From NCBI GenBank assembly GCA_963726765.1, contig CAVSDH010000004.1, forward strand, positions 372,001 through 436,000: DNA of 64,000 bases, written 5' to 3'. The DNA comes from CAIWHR01 sp963726765 (GTDB lineage: Bacteria > Pseudomonadota > Gammaproteobacteria > Burkholderiales > Casimicrobiaceae). A program made the translations under genes and the position numbers. Position 1 is the stretch's first letter. Each line of letters starts with the position of its first letter. Below are positions 36,461-46,267 of this stretch, in pieces. The notes under the pieces are model-generated. The model searched no databases. It was not told the origin of the DNA and worked only from the letters and a program-made list of their open reading frames with translations.

Positions 36461-39400
36461 TCAGGTGACGCCCGCCGATGCGGGGACGGGCGGGACGCGT
36501 GGCTTCGGCATCTTGTGCAGGGCGCGCCCGCGCAGCAGGAGATAGGCCGCGGGAATCACCAGCATCGACAGAAGCGGCGCCGTGATCATCCCGCCGACCA
36601 TGGGCGCGGCAATTCGCTGCATCACCTCGGCGCCCGTTCCCGAACTCAGCATGATCGGCAGGAGGCCCGCCATGATGACGGCGACCGTCATCGCCTTTGG
36701 ACGCACTCGCAGGACCGCCCCCTCCTCGATCGCCGCTCGCAATGTCGCCATCGTTGCCGGGTCCCCGCGCGCGAGGCGTGCCTCCCATGCATGCCGCAGA
36801 TAGAGGAGCATCACGACGCCGAATTCGGCTGCAACACCGGCGAGCGCGATGAAGCCGACCGCGGTCGCCACCGACGTCGCGTAATCCAGCAGCCAGAGCA
36901 GCCAGTAGCCGCCTACCAGCGCAAAGGGCACCGCCAGCATGACGAGCAGCGCCTCGTCGGCGCGTCGGAACGCGAGATAGAGCAGGACGAAGATCACGAG
37001 CAGCGTGAACGGCACGACCCAGGCGAGTCTCGCCTTCGCGCGTTCCAGATACTCGAACTGCCCCGACCAGGAGACCGAATACCCCGCCGGCAGCTTTACT
37101 TCGCGCGTCACTGCCGCTTGCGCGTCCCGCACGACGGACACGAGGTCGCGGCCGCGGACGTCGACGTAGACCCAGCCGGAGAGTCGCGCGTTCTCGCTCT
37201 TCAGCATTGGCGGGCCGTCGACGATGCGAACGGCCGCGATCGCCGACAGCGGCAACTGCGCGCCGCGTTCGGTGACGATCGGCAACATCCGCAATCCCTC
37301 GAGCGAATCGCGCAGTTCGCGGGGATAACGAACGCTGATCGGGAAACGTGCGAGGCCTTCGACCGTTTCGCCGATGTTCTCGCCACCGACCGCGGCGCCG
37401 ATCATGTCCTGTATTTCGGCGATGGACAATCCGTAACGCGCGGCCGCGGCGCGGTCGACCGTCACGTCGAGATACCGGCCGCCGGCGAGCCGCTCGGCCA
37501 GCGCCGATGTGACGCCCGGAACCTCCTTGACCGCCCGCTCGATCTGTTGCGTTACGCGGTCGATCTCGGCGAGGTCCGGCCCCGCGACCTTGATGCCGAC
37601 GGGGCTCTTGATGCCAGTCGCCAGCATGTCGATCCGGTTGCGGATCGGAGGCACCCAGACGTTGGACAGTCCCGGCACCTGCACGGAACGGTCGAGTTCC
37701 TCGACCAGTTTGGCCGAGGTCATGCCGGGGCGCCATTGGTCCTTCGGCTTGAACTGAATGGTCGTCTCGATCATTTCCATCGGAGCCGGATCGGTGGCCG
37801 ATTCCGCGCGTCCCACCTTGCCGAACACGCGCGCGACTTCGGGCACGGCCTTGATCATCCGGTCGGTCTGCTGCAGGAGCTCGCCCGCCTTGGCCGCGGA
37901 CAAGCCCGGCAGCGCGGTCGGCATGTAGAGGAGATCGCCTTCGTCCATCGGCGGCATGAATTCGCCGCCCAGCTGCATCACGGGCCACGCGGTGGCCGCA
38001 AGCGCAAGCGCGGCGATGGCGAGCGTCGCCTTGGGCCAGTTCAGCGCCGCAGCAAGCATCGGACGATAGATCGCGATCAGAAAACGGTTGATCGGATTCG
38101 TGCTCTCGCCCGGGATGCGACCGCGCACGAAATAGCCCATCAGCACGGGAACCAGCGTCACCGCAAGACCCGCCGCCGCGGCCATGGCGTAGCTCTTCGT
38201 GTACGCGAGCGGTGCAAAGAGCCTTCCTTCCTGCGCCTCCAACGCAAATACCGGGACGAACGACAACGTGATGACGAGCAGGCTGATAAAGAGCGCCGGG
38301 CCGACCTCGACCGCAGCGTCGGTAATGATCGCCCAGCGCTCGTCCACCGACGGCTCGGTCCGGTCCCGTCCGTCGACCCCCGTCGCGTGCGCGTGCTTCC
38401 ACGATTCGAGCTTCTTGTGCGCGTTCTCGATCATCACGATTGCAGCGTCGACCATTGCGCCGATCGCGATCGCAATGCCGCCCAGCGACATGATGTTCGC
38501 GTTGACGCCCTGTCCCCGCATCACGACGAACGCGGCGAGCACGCCGAGCGGCAACGACACGACGGCCACGAGCGCCGAGCGCATGTGCAGGAGGAAGACG
38601 AGGCAGACCGCCGCGACCACGACGAATTCTTCGGCGAGCTTGCCGCGCAGGTGGTCGACCGCGCGCTCGATCAGGTCCGATCGGTCATACACGGGCACGA
38701 CTTCGACTCCCGGAGGCAGGCCCGGCTTCAGTTGTTCGAGCCTCGCCTTGACCGCCTGGATCGTCTCCCACGCATTCTTGCCGGAGCGAAGCACCACGAT
38801 GCCTCCGGCGACTTCGCCTTCGCCGTCGAGTTCGGCGATGCCGCGGCGCATTTCGGGGCCGACCTGCACCCGCGCGACGTCGCGCAGCAGCACCGGCGTC
38901 CCGCCTTCGGACGTGAGCACCGGAATCGAGCGAAAATCGTCGAGCGACTTGAGGTATCCGCGGGTGCGGATCATGTATTCGGCCTCGGCGAGCTCGACCA
39001 CCGAGCCGCCCGCTTCGCGGTTCGCGTCGCGAATCGCCGCAACCACCTTGGAGAGCGGCAGGCCGTAGGCCTTGAGCCGTGTCGGGTCGACGACCACCTG
39101 GTACTGGCGGACCATGCCGCCGACGGTCGCAACCTCGGCGACGTTGGGCACGGCCTTCAGCTCGTACTTGAGGTACCAGTCCTGAAGCGCGCGCAACTGC
39201 GCGAGGTCGCTCCTTCCGCTGCGATCGACGAGCGCGTATTCGTACACCCAGCCGACGCCCGTTGCGTCCGGGCCGAGCGCGGGCTTTGCGCCGGCCGGCA
39301 ATCGCCCCGACACCTGATTGAGGTACTCCAGCACGCGCGATCGCGCCCAGTAGAGGTCGGTCCCGTCCTCGAACAGCACGTAGACGAACGAATCGCCGAA

Positions 39401-39661
39401 GAACGAATAGCCGCGCACCGCCTTCGCTCCGGGCACCGACAGCATCGTCGTCGTCAGCGGGTAGGTCACCTGATCCTCGACGATCTGGGGCGCCTGCCCG
39501 GGGAACGTCGTGCGAATGATCACCTGCGTATCCGAGAGATCGGGTATCGCGTCGAGCGGTGTCGTCCTCACCGCCCACACGCCCGCGACGGCGAGGAGCG
39601 CCGCCGCCAGCAGCACGAGGAACCGATTCGCCACCGACCAGCGGATCAGTGCGGCAATCAT
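36461..39661 (-). CDS. cusA: CusA-type heavy-metal efflux RND transporter
   Basis: 1066 residues, full length. N-terminal helix MIAALIRWSVANRFLVLLAA, periplasmic loops with YWARSRVLEYLNQVSGRLP, and the TM4 motif GVNANIMSLGGIAIAIGAMVD typical of the HME-RND family for Cu/Ag (CusA). Met-rich positions expected for Cu(I) relay (e.g. MDEGDLLYMPTALPGL) are present. It exports metal from cytoplasm/periplasm through CusB and CusC. Its start overlaps the cusB stop by 4 bp. Confidence 0.94.
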   Translation of the reverse strand: MIAALIRWSVANRFLVLLAAALLAVAGVWAVRTTPLDAIPDLSDTQVIIRTTFPGQAPQIVEDQVTYPLTTTMLSVPGAKAVRGYSFFGDSFVYVLFEDGTDLYWARSRVLEYLNQVSGRLPAGAKPALGPDATGVGWVYEYALVDRSGRSDLAQLRALQDWYLKYELKAVPNVAEVATVGGMVRQYQVVVDPTRLKAYGLPLSKVVAAIRDANREAGGSVVELAEAEYMIRTRGYLKSLDDFRSIPVLTSEGGTPVLLRDVARVQVGPEMRRGIAELDGEGEVAGGIVVLRSGKNAWETIQAVKARLEQLKPGLPPGVEVVPVYDRSDLIERAVDHLRGKLAEEFVVVAAVCLVFLLHMRSALVAVVSLPLGVLAAFVVMRGQGVNANIMSLGGIAIAIGAMVDAAIVMIENAHKKLESWKHAHATGVDGRDRTEPSVDERWAIITDAAVEVGPALFISLLVITLSFVPVFALEAQEGRLFAPLAYTKSYAMAAAAGLAVTLVPVLMGYFVRGRIPGESTNPINRFLIAIYRPMLAAALNWPKATLAIAALALAATAWPVMQLGGEFMPPMDEGDLLYMPTALPGLSAAKAGELLQQTDRMIKAVPEVARVFGKVGRAESATDPAPMEMIETTIQFKPKDQWRPGMTSAKLVEELDRSVQVPGLSNVWVPPIRNRIDMLATGIKSPVGIKVAGPDLAEIDRVTQQIERAVKEVPGVTSALAERLAGGRYLDVTVDRAAAARYGLSIAEIQDMIGAAVGGENIGETVEGLARFPISVRYPRELRDSLEGLRMLPIVTERGAQLPLSAIAAVRIVDGPPMLKSENARLSGWVYVDVRGRDLVSVVRDAQAAVTREVKLPAGYSVSWSGQFEYLERAKARLAWVVPFTLLVIFVLLYLAFRRADEALLVMLAVPFALVGGYWLLWLLDYATSVATAVGFIALAGVAAEFGVVMLLYLRHAWEARLARGDPATMATLRAAIEEGAVLRVRPKAMTVAVIMAGLLPIMLSSGTGAEVMQRIAAPMVGGMITAPLLSMLVIPAAYLLLRGRALHKMPKPRVPPVPASAGVT

Positions 39662-41253
39662 TTCGTCGCGGGCACCGGGACGATCGACGTCAGCCGCATG
39701 TCGCCCTGCGGCGTGAAGACGAACGCGAACGTGACTGCGGTGCCCTCCCTGACGTCCTTCGGCAATCCGCCCTGCGGCGCCTTGAACGCCATCGTCATCG
39801 CACCCATGCCTGCCGACGGAATCGCGCCGTGCTTGATCAGCACTTCATCGCCGACCGAGCGCACGACGCCTTCGGCCCGATGCGTCGCCTGCCCCGACGT
39901 CGCCGTCGGCGCCGGCATTGCGTGCCCCGCGTGCGGGTTCGCGGCGCCGGCTTGCGCAACCATGTCGCCCTCCGCCGAAATCCGCGTCAGCGCGCCCTTG
40001 AGGCTCGCCTCCGAGTCGACGAGGAATTGACCCGACACGACGACGCGCTGCCCGGCCGACAGACCGCTGCGAATCTCGGTGAGGTCCCCTGATTCGCGGC
40101 CGATGTCGACATCGACCGGAAGGAACCGCCCCTCCCCCCCGTCGACGACCACGACATTGCGCTTGCCCGTGCTGATCACCGCCTCCGTCGGCACCAGCAC
40201 GACCGCCTTGCCCGCTGCACCGCCAAATTTCACGGTGGCGAACATTCCCGGTTTCAGTACGCCACCCGGATTGGCGAGCACGATTCGCGCGCGCACGGTG
40301 CGCGTCTGCGCGTTGACTTCCGGCAGCAACGCGCTGACCGAGCCGTTGAAAGCGCGGTCGGGATAGGCGGCCGCACGCGCCTCGACCGGCGCGCCGATTC
40401 GCACCAGGCCAGCCTGCGCTTCGGGCACGTCGGCCGTCACCCAGACCGTGCCGATCCCCGCGAGCTTGAAGAGCGTCGTGCCGGGCATCACGGCCATCCC
40501 GTCGCGCGCGCCGATCTCCCATACGATCCCGCTCTGCGGCGCCGTCACCGTCACGCGCGCGGACGGCTTGCCTTCGCGTTCGACCCGCGCGATCTCGCTC
40601 GCGGGCATGCCGAGGAGCGACAGTCGATTCCGCGCAGCATCGGCGAGTCGCGTCGCATCCTGTTGCGGGCTCGATTTCAGCGCGAGCAATTCTTCCTGCG
40701 CCGCGAGCCATTCGGGCACGAAGAGTTCGGCCAGCGGCTGACCCGCGGCAACACCATCGAATTGCGCCCGCACGAGCAGGCGCTCGACGTAGCCGGGGCT
40801 CCGCGCCTGCACGGCAAAGAGCGCCCGCTCGTCGATGCCGATCGCGCCGACGGCGCTGAACCCCGTCTCGAGCGTCCCGGAAGTCGCGGCCGCCGTGCGC
40901 ACGCCGAAGCTCTGCTGCTGGCGGGCGCTGATGGGGATCCCTTGATCCGGCGCGGTTTCCGCATAGACCGGGACGAGATCCATGTCCATGAAGGGACTCT
41001 TGCCGGGCTTGTCGAACCTCCGTCCGGGGACCATCGGGTCGTGCCAGTAGAGAACCTTGCGTGCGGACGATTCGTTCGGCGTCGTCGTCACCGGCGCGAC
41101 CGTGCTCGCGTTCGTTCCCCGCATCGCCTGCTGCAGCGGCGCGTGGCGCGCACCGAAGAAATACCCGCCGCCAAGCGCGACGACGACGACCGCGACCACG
41201 ACGGCTAGTGGCACGCGTTGCATGCCGCGCTGCAATCTGATTTGAATCTTCAT
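39658..41253 (-). CDS. cusB: CusB-type periplasmic adaptor with C-terminal CusF-like domain
   Basis: 531 residues from ATG 41253. An N-terminal membrane anchor (PLAVVVAVVVVALGGGYFF) is followed by a heavy-metal-binding motif YWHDPMVPGRRFDKPGKSPF then MDMDLVPVY. The membrane-fusion core follows, then a last domain with HRAEGVVRSVGDEVLIKHG and GMGAMTMAF, matching CusF (Met/His Cu(I) site). So the metallochaperone, separate in E. coli, is fused here. It overlaps cusC by 4 bp. Confidence 0.93.
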   Translation of the reverse strand: MKIQIRLQRGMQRVPLAVVVAVVVVALGGGYFFGARHAPLQQAMRGTNASTVAPVTTTPNESSARKVLYWHDPMVPGRRFDKPGKSPFMDMDLVPVYAETAPDQGIPISARQQQSFGVRTAAATSGTLETGFSAVGAIGIDERALFAVQARSPGYVERLLVRAQFDGVAAGQPLAELFVPEWLAAQEELLALKSSPQQDATRLADAARNRLSLLGMPASEIARVEREGKPSARVTVTAPQSGIVWEIGARDGMAVMPGTTLFKLAGIGTVWVTADVPEAQAGLVRIGAPVEARAAAYPDRAFNGSVSALLPEVNAQTRTVRARIVLANPGGVLKPGMFATVKFGGAAGKAVVLVPTEAVISTGKRNVVVVDGGEGRFLPVDVDIGRESGDLTEIRSGLSAGQRVVVSGQFLVDSEASLKGALTRISAEGDMVAQAGAANPHAGHAMPAPTATSGQATHRAEGVVRSVGDEVLIKHGAIPSAGMGAMTMAFKAPQGGLPKDVREGTAVTFAFVFTPQGDMRLTSIVPVPATK

Positions 41254-42558
41254 GAACCCTCCGAATTCGGAACGACGAAATTGAGCCAGGCCCACGCCTT
41301 TGCGGCGGCCTGTTGCTGGGCGATGAGCGAGAGCTCGGCGTCGAGCAGCGCGCGCCGGGCGTCGAGGACCGCGGACAGCGGACCCGTGCCGCCGCGATAG
41401 GCGGCCAGCGCCGCCTCGCGCCGCTGTGCCGCGAGCGGAAGCAATTCGTTCTCGATCCGGCGTGCCTGCGCCCGGGACGATTCCCACTCGGCGATGGTCG
41501 CGTCGACTTCCGCCCCGCGCATCCTCTGCGCGTCCTCGCGCATGGCGCGCGCCGCATCCTGCTCCTTGAGCCTTGCCGCGAGTTCGCGCTCCTGCCGCGT
41601 GCCCTGGGACCACGGCAGGTCGATGGAAAACATCAGCGAGACCATGTTGGAATACGGCGACCCGCGGAACGCGTACGAGACTTCGACGCTCCAGTCGGGC
41701 TTCCTGGCGGCGCCCGCGATGGCCGCATCGGCCGCAGCGACCGATTCCTGCGCGCGCACGAGCTTCAGTTCCGGTTGCGCGTCGACGTCGGCGAGGCGCG
41801 CCGCGTCGGGCAGCCGGCCGAAATCGGGCGGATCGCCCAGGGGCCGGTCCGCCGCGGCGCCCGCAAATCGCGCGAGCATGATCCGCGTTTTCTTCGACTG
41901 CGCTGCGGCTTCGGTCGCGCGGTTCCTGAGCTCGACCACCAGGCTCTGCGCCGCGATCAATTCGCCCTGCGGCGACTTGCCGGAGCGGTATGCGGCGGCG
42001 ACGGTCGTGGCGTTGAGATCCGCTTCCGCGACCTGCGCCGCAATGGCGCGTTCGGAAAGGTCGGCGAAACGACGCGCAACCCACGCGGTCGCGGCGTCAC
42101 GTTGCACGGCCAACGTGGCTGCCTCCAGCACCGCGACGCCGCGCTCGACATCGCGCTCGGCGCGCTGCGACTTCAGGCGGCGCTTGTCGGCACCCGGGAA
42201 CTCCTGCATCAGGCCGACCTTCGACATCGTCATGAAATCGCGGGTGAGCGACCACGCGTCCGCCCCCTGCGTCGGAACGTTTTCGACGCCGGCCCGAAGC
42301 TTGGGATCGGGCAGTTCGCCCGCCGGAACGACCATTTCGCGCGCGGCGTCCGCCATCGCGCGCTGCGAGACGAGCTGCTGCGACCGTGCGACGGCGATCT
42401 TCACGGTCTCGGCGAGCGAAAGCGGCGGCTCGGCGGCACTTGGCGGGCGGAATCGCCAGAAGCGACGCCCCGAGCACCATCAGCGGAACGATCCCGCGGT
42501 ACAGCTCGATTCCGGGAGTGCCGAAGCGGGTCCCGGAGACAACCTGGAAGAATGGCAT
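41250..42558 (-). CDS. cusC: CusC-type TolC-like outer-membrane efflux protein, frameshifted near N-terminus
   Basis: About 435 residues after repair. The leader MPFFQVVSGTRFGTPGIELY with a hydrophobic stretch (LMVLGASLLAIPPA) joins, after removal of one base at the TT 42440-42441, to SAAEPPLSLAETVKIAVARS. The rest is a TolC/CusC alpha-barrel with repeat halves (e.g. LPDPKLRAGVENVPTQG, RKPDWSVEVSYAFRG). It forms the outer-membrane exit of the Cus pump. Confidence 0.88.
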
Positions 42559-42626
42559 GCGACCTCCACGTGCACGTTGAACCTGCGAGTGCGCAATGCG
42601 CACCCGCTGTCACACGAACGTGAAGG

Positions 42627-43021
42627 TCAATTCAGGAGGCGGAAGTACTGCAGGGACGGCGGCGGTCGCGCGCTGGACGCGGCAAGGACCGTGAGATCCC
42701 ACGCACGAACGTCGACCGTCACTTCGAACGGAACGGCGGGAAGGGCAAAGGGGCGAGCGCGACAGGCGGCAGGTCCACGGCCGCCACGGAAGGCGCGCCC
42801 TCCGAGCACTGCACTTCGCAGGCGTTGGCCTGCGGCGCCAGCGGCGCCACCGAATCCGGATGGCCCGCGCAGTGCCCCTCTTGCACCGTCGCCGGTGCGG
42901 GCGCGCTCGTTGCCCGCTCAGACGGGTGAATCATGCACGCGTGCGCCGTCACGGCGAACTGGGCAAAGGCAATGCCCAGGATGCCGAGCCACGCCACAAT
43001 GCGGCGATGCGATCGGTTCAT
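42627..43021 (-). CDS. Small secreted Cys/His-containing protein at the head of the cus operon, probably frameshifted
   Basis: A signal peptide (MNRSHRRIVAWLGILGIAFA, then QFAVTAHAC) precedes a short mature chain with spaced Cys, His and Met (ACMIHP, GHCAGH, NACEVQC) that could bind copper. One frame stops at about residue 100. The other frame continues as VPFEVTVDVRAWDLTVLAAS and ends SLQYFRLLN, the usual ending for proteins of this type next to cus genes. A net shift near 42755 (two extra bases or one missing) would join them. Function unknown. Confidence 0.6.
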
Positions 43022-43071
43022 GTTCTCATCGGGTGTTACGGCGCATGTTACTCGGTTGTCCGATCTCCGGC

Positions 43072-43085
43072 TTGATCGAAGTCAA
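43072..43085 (-). promoter_or_regulatory. FNR/ANR-type box upstream of the cus operon
   Basis: TTGATCGAAGTCAA matches nine of ten positions of the FNR consensus (TTGAT-N4-ATCAA). Its centre is 28.5 bp from the near end of a TAACAT -10-like hexamer (minus strand, 43050-43045), which places the box about -40.5 from the expected start. This is the spacing for class II activation. The ATG of the small secreted protein follows at 43021. Confidence 0.5.
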
Positions 43086-43147
43086 GGCTCCCATCGGCTG
43101 CGAAGCACGATCCGGGCCGGGAGACACTCCCGGCGCGCCGGCACCGG

Positions 43148-45079
43148 TCAGCGCCCCAGCAGCTTTCCGAGCGCCTTGCCAAGTTCCGCGTCCGGTGTCG
43201 TGGCGCCGTTCGCCGGTGCTTTGCCCACAGCCGTTGCGGCCGACCCGGCGGCACGGCCGAGGGCGACGTTGCACGTGCCCGTGCCGTCGCCGGTCGATTT
43301 CGACGCAAGCGCCCCGCCGACCGCCGCCATGCCTCCCTTTCCGAAGGCAGCGCCAAGTTGCGCAAGCATCGCCGCGGTCGCCTGGGGATCGACGGTGACC
43401 GACGGCGCCGCCAGCGGACCTCGCACACGCACGAGGCCGGCCAGCTGCGGGACGTTGACGGGGAGCGCGACACGCGCAACCGGCGCAACCGCGAGGTCGA
43501 GCGTCTCCTGGCGAAGATCGATCGTCCCCGATGCCGACACGCTGAGCTCCCGCGTCTCGGCGGCGATCGACCGGTCGACTCGGGCGATGCCGTCGCGCAG
43601 CGGCAACCTGATCACGATGCACTGGACTTCGGTTTCGGACTGTACCGTCCGGAACGGGTTGACCGTTTGCGATAGCCGCGAGAGCGCCGAGTCCGTCTCG
43701 CCTTTCGGAATGGCCACGGTCGCAGGGCCGACGACAACCTGAAGCGATCCGTCCGCGTCACGGGCCCATTCCCTGGGCGACGACCCGCGTGTGGTGAGGT
43801 CGATCGCGACATTGGTCTTGCCCCCGCGTACCTCGCGCGGCGATCCGCCCGCGGCGAGCAACGCGGACAGGTCGAGGTCAGTCGCCTGGCCGACAAGCGA
43901 GATCAGGGGCTCGGCCGGATGAGTCGCATTGATCTTGAGTACTCCGTGAACCGTGCCGCCGAATACCTTCGCCTGCAGGTCGGAAGCGTCGAATTGCCCG
44001 CCATGCAGAGTGAAGCGTGCACGGACGTCGCGGAGCCTTTGCGCATCCGCAAGGGTCAGGTCGCCGATGGTGATGTCGCCGTCGATGTCGGTGCCCGCGA
44101 AACCCCCGAATGACACGTGCTCGTCGGAAAAGAGCCAGCCCTTCTGCCTGGCCGCCTCGGTTGCTTTGGCCGGCGCTGGCTTGGCCGGCGAAAGCTGGAG
44201 GTCCGAGAGTGCGAGCGATGGCGACGACAACTTCACCGAGACCCGGTTTCTCGGGCCATGCTGCACGACCACCGCCTCGCCCGCCGCCTTGCTGGCGCCC
44301 ATTCCAAGGGCGAGGTCCTCGAGCCGCGCCGCGCCGTCGGCGAAGCGGAGCTTGGTCGAAACGCTTGCGGAACGGCCGGCGATCTGTCCCTCGACGCTAA
44401 TCGGGTAAGGCGCTCGCCGCTGCAACAGTGTGTCCAGCGGTCCGAGATTGGCGGACAGCGACACCGGAACGTTGTCGACCTTGCCGCGAAATTCGGCGGC
44501 GATCGGCGACGTCGCGTTGCGCGCCTGCGCCGCGAAGTGATCGACGTTGATCCGCGTGACGGCTCCGGACGCCCCATCGCTGTAGTTCACCGTGCCGTTC
44601 TCGATCTCGAGATCCGAGATTCCGAAGGACGCCAGCACGGCGGCGGCGCCGGCACCCGGGACGGAGGACGACGACGGCTGTGCCCCGCCCGCGAATTCCC
44701 AATTGGCCTTGCCTGCGGCGTTGGTTTCGAGCGTGATGAGAGGATCGACGAGATTGAGGCGGACGACTTCGAAGCGCCGCTGCAGCAGCGGCAGCAAAGC
44801 GACCTCGGCTTCGACACGCTTGACGCTCGCGAGGTCCTTCTCCTTCGACCATGGCGCGTTACGGAAATGAACGTCGTCGAGGACGACCTTCGGCGCGAGC
44901 CCGAGCGAGAGGTGCACGCCACCGATGGTGAGATCGCGTCCCGTCGCGTCCTTCACCTTTTTCTGGACAGGCGCGACGAAGCGGTTGACGTCGACCGTCC
45001 AGACGGCAATCGCAACGCCGACCAGCACGAGCGCCACCACGCCGCCGGCGATGGCGAGAATGGTCCAGAAGACACGCAT
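43148..45079 (-). CDS. asmA: AsmA-like family protein
   Basis: 643 residues. An N-terminal membrane anchor (VFWTILAIAGGVVALVLVGV) is followed by the conserved start of the AsmA domain (VDVNRFVAPVQKKVKDATGR, then LTIGGVHLSLGLAPKVVLDD). Long beta-rich repeats follow, and a C-terminal AsmA_2 region with QTVNPFRTVQSETEVQCIVI. The family spans the periplasm as a lipid-conducting bridge. Several Ser/Ala/Lys-rich linkers lie at the end. It seems monocistronic. Confidence 0.88.
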   Translation of the reverse strand: MRVFWTILAIAGGVVALVLVGVAIAVWTVDVNRFVAPVQKKVKDATGRDLTIGGVHLSLGLAPKVVLDDVHFRNAPWSKEKDLASVKRVEAEVALLPLLQRRFEVVRLNLVDPLITLETNAAGKANWEFAGGAQPSSSSVPGAGAAAVLASFGISDLEIENGTVNYSDGASGAVTRINVDHFAAQARNATSPIAAEFRGKVDNVPVSLSANLGPLDTLLQRRAPYPISVEGQIAGRSASVSTKLRFADGAARLEDLALGMGASKAAGEAVVVQHGPRNRVSVKLSSPSLALSDLQLSPAKPAPAKATEAARQKGWLFSDEHVSFGGFAGTDIDGDITIGDLTLADAQRLRDVRARFTLHGGQFDASDLQAKVFGGTVHGVLKINATHPAEPLISLVGQATDLDLSALLAAGGSPREVRGGKTNVAIDLTTRGSSPREWARDADGSLQVVVGPATVAIPKGETDSALSRLSQTVNPFRTVQSETEVQCIVIRLPLRDGIARVDRSIAAETRELSVSASGTIDLRQETLDLAVAPVARVALPVNVPQLAGLVRVRGPLAAPSVTVDPQATAAMLAQLGAAFGKGGMAAVGGALASKSTGDGTGTCNVALGRAAGSAATAVGKAPANGATTPDAELGKALGKLLGR

Positions 45080-45193
45080 GCGGAGATTCTACGCTTCGAG
45101 CGAACATCGCCCCGGACCCACCACGGCCGGCGCACGGAATGCCTGACTCAAATCGCCGAATTATCGGCCCCGTGCTGCGGCTCGCCGGAATTG

Positions 45194-46249
45194 CTAGCGC
45201 ATGCTCTGGTTGAATGCGGCGAGCGCAGTGCCACCGGGGATCAAATCGTCGTCCCGCATCGTATTGAGCGGCGCGGCGACCGTTTCCTGCGCGTCGTGCA
45301 GGTCGTGCGAATCGGCGTGGGCATACAGGAGCCCCGTGACGATCTCGCCTGCTGCGTGGCGCTCCTGAAGGTAATTCATCACGGCAATCTTGTCCGTCGG
45401 ATCGAATTCGGCGTGCACCTTGCGAAGGCGTATCGCGCCGCCGTCGTGCAGCACGACGTCCTGCACGCTGCCGGGTCCGTACGCGGCCGTGATCGGCTCC
45501 CGCGGCACCATCACATCGAGAAAATTGACCGCCTCGTTGTGCTCGCGGACATAGTCGTAGCTCTTGGTCGAGCCGGGGTGGTTGTTGAACGCGACGCAGG
45601 GCGAAACGACGTCGATGAACGCCGCCCCCTTGTGCAGGACCGCGGCTTCGATCAGCGGAACGAGCTGCTCCTTGTCTCCCGAGAAACCGCGTGCCACGAA
45701 TGTCGCGCCCATCTGCAGCGCAAGCATCACCATGTCGATCGGTTCGTCGCTGTTGACGGCGCCTCGCTTCGCCTTCGAGCCCTTGTCCGCGGTGGCGGAG
45801 AACTGCCCCTTGGTGAGGCCGTAGACGCCGTTGTTCTCGACGATGTAGACCATGTTGACGCCGCGTCGCAGCACGTGCATGAACTGTCCGATGCCGATCG
45901 ACGCCGAGTCGCCGTCGCCGGAGACACCCAGGTAGATCAGGTCCCGATTGGCGAGGTTGGCGCCAGTCAGCACCGAGGGCATCCGGCCGTGGACGCTGTT
46001 GAAGCCGTGCGAGTTGCCGAGGAAATAGGTGGGTGTCTTCGACGAGCAGCCGATCCCCGACAGCTTGGCGACGCGGTGCGGCGCGATGTCGAGGTCGAAG
46101 AACGCCTGGACGATCGCCGCCGAGATCGAGTCGTGGCCGCAGCCCGCGCACAGGGTCGAGATCGCACCCTCGTAGTCGCGGCGCGTGTAGCCCAGCTTGT
46201 TCCGCGGCAGGCCGGGGTGGTGGAGCTTCGGTTTTGCGAGATAGGTCAT
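45194..46249 (-). CDS. korB: 2-oxoacid:ferredoxin oxidoreductase beta subunit (system 1)
   Basis: 351 residues with the TPP-binding fold. STLCAGCGHDSISAAI gives the CxxC of the [4Fe-4S] site, GIGCSSKTPTYFLG the third Cys, and GDGDSASIGIGQFMHVL to VENNGVYGLTKGQ the TPP/Mg motif. It pairs with the alpha-gamma fusion just upstream (18 bp gap). Similarity in layout to anaerobic KorAB (2-oxoglutarate) is suggestive, but substrate (2-oxoglutarate or pyruvate) is inference. It is the last gene of the large operon. Confidence 0.9.
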   Translation of the reverse strand: MTYLAKPKLHHPGLPRNKLGYTRRDYEGAISTLCAGCGHDSISAAIVQAFFDLDIAPHRVAKLSGIGCSSKTPTYFLGNSHGFNSVHGRMPSVLTGANLANRDLIYLGVSGDGDSASIGIGQFMHVLRRGVNMVYIVENNGVYGLTKGQFSATADKGSKAKRGAVNSDEPIDMVMLALQMGATFVARGFSGDKEQLVPLIEAAVLHKGAAFIDVVSPCVAFNNHPGSTKSYDYVREHNEAVNFLDVMVPREPITAAYGPGSVQDVVLHDGGAIRLRKVHAEFDPTDKIAVMNYLQERHAAGEIVTGLLYAHADSHDLHDAQETVAAPLNTMRDDDLIPGGTALAAFNQSMR

Positions 46250-46267
46250 CGTCTCATGTCGGATCGG

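Noticed and set aside
35092..36468. Alternative Arg-rich reading frame over the EcsC and SRAP genes
   Set aside because: It is an out-of-frame shadow; the SRAP motifs with Cys2 are unambiguous in the other frame.
36515..40030. Very long open frame (over 1,100 codons) antisense to cusA/cusB; similar ones at 44117-47425 and 53751-56990
   Set aside because: Antisense open frames arise from high-GC codon use; their proteins are Arg/His/Asp-rich with no domain, while the other strand carries complete, recognisable genes.
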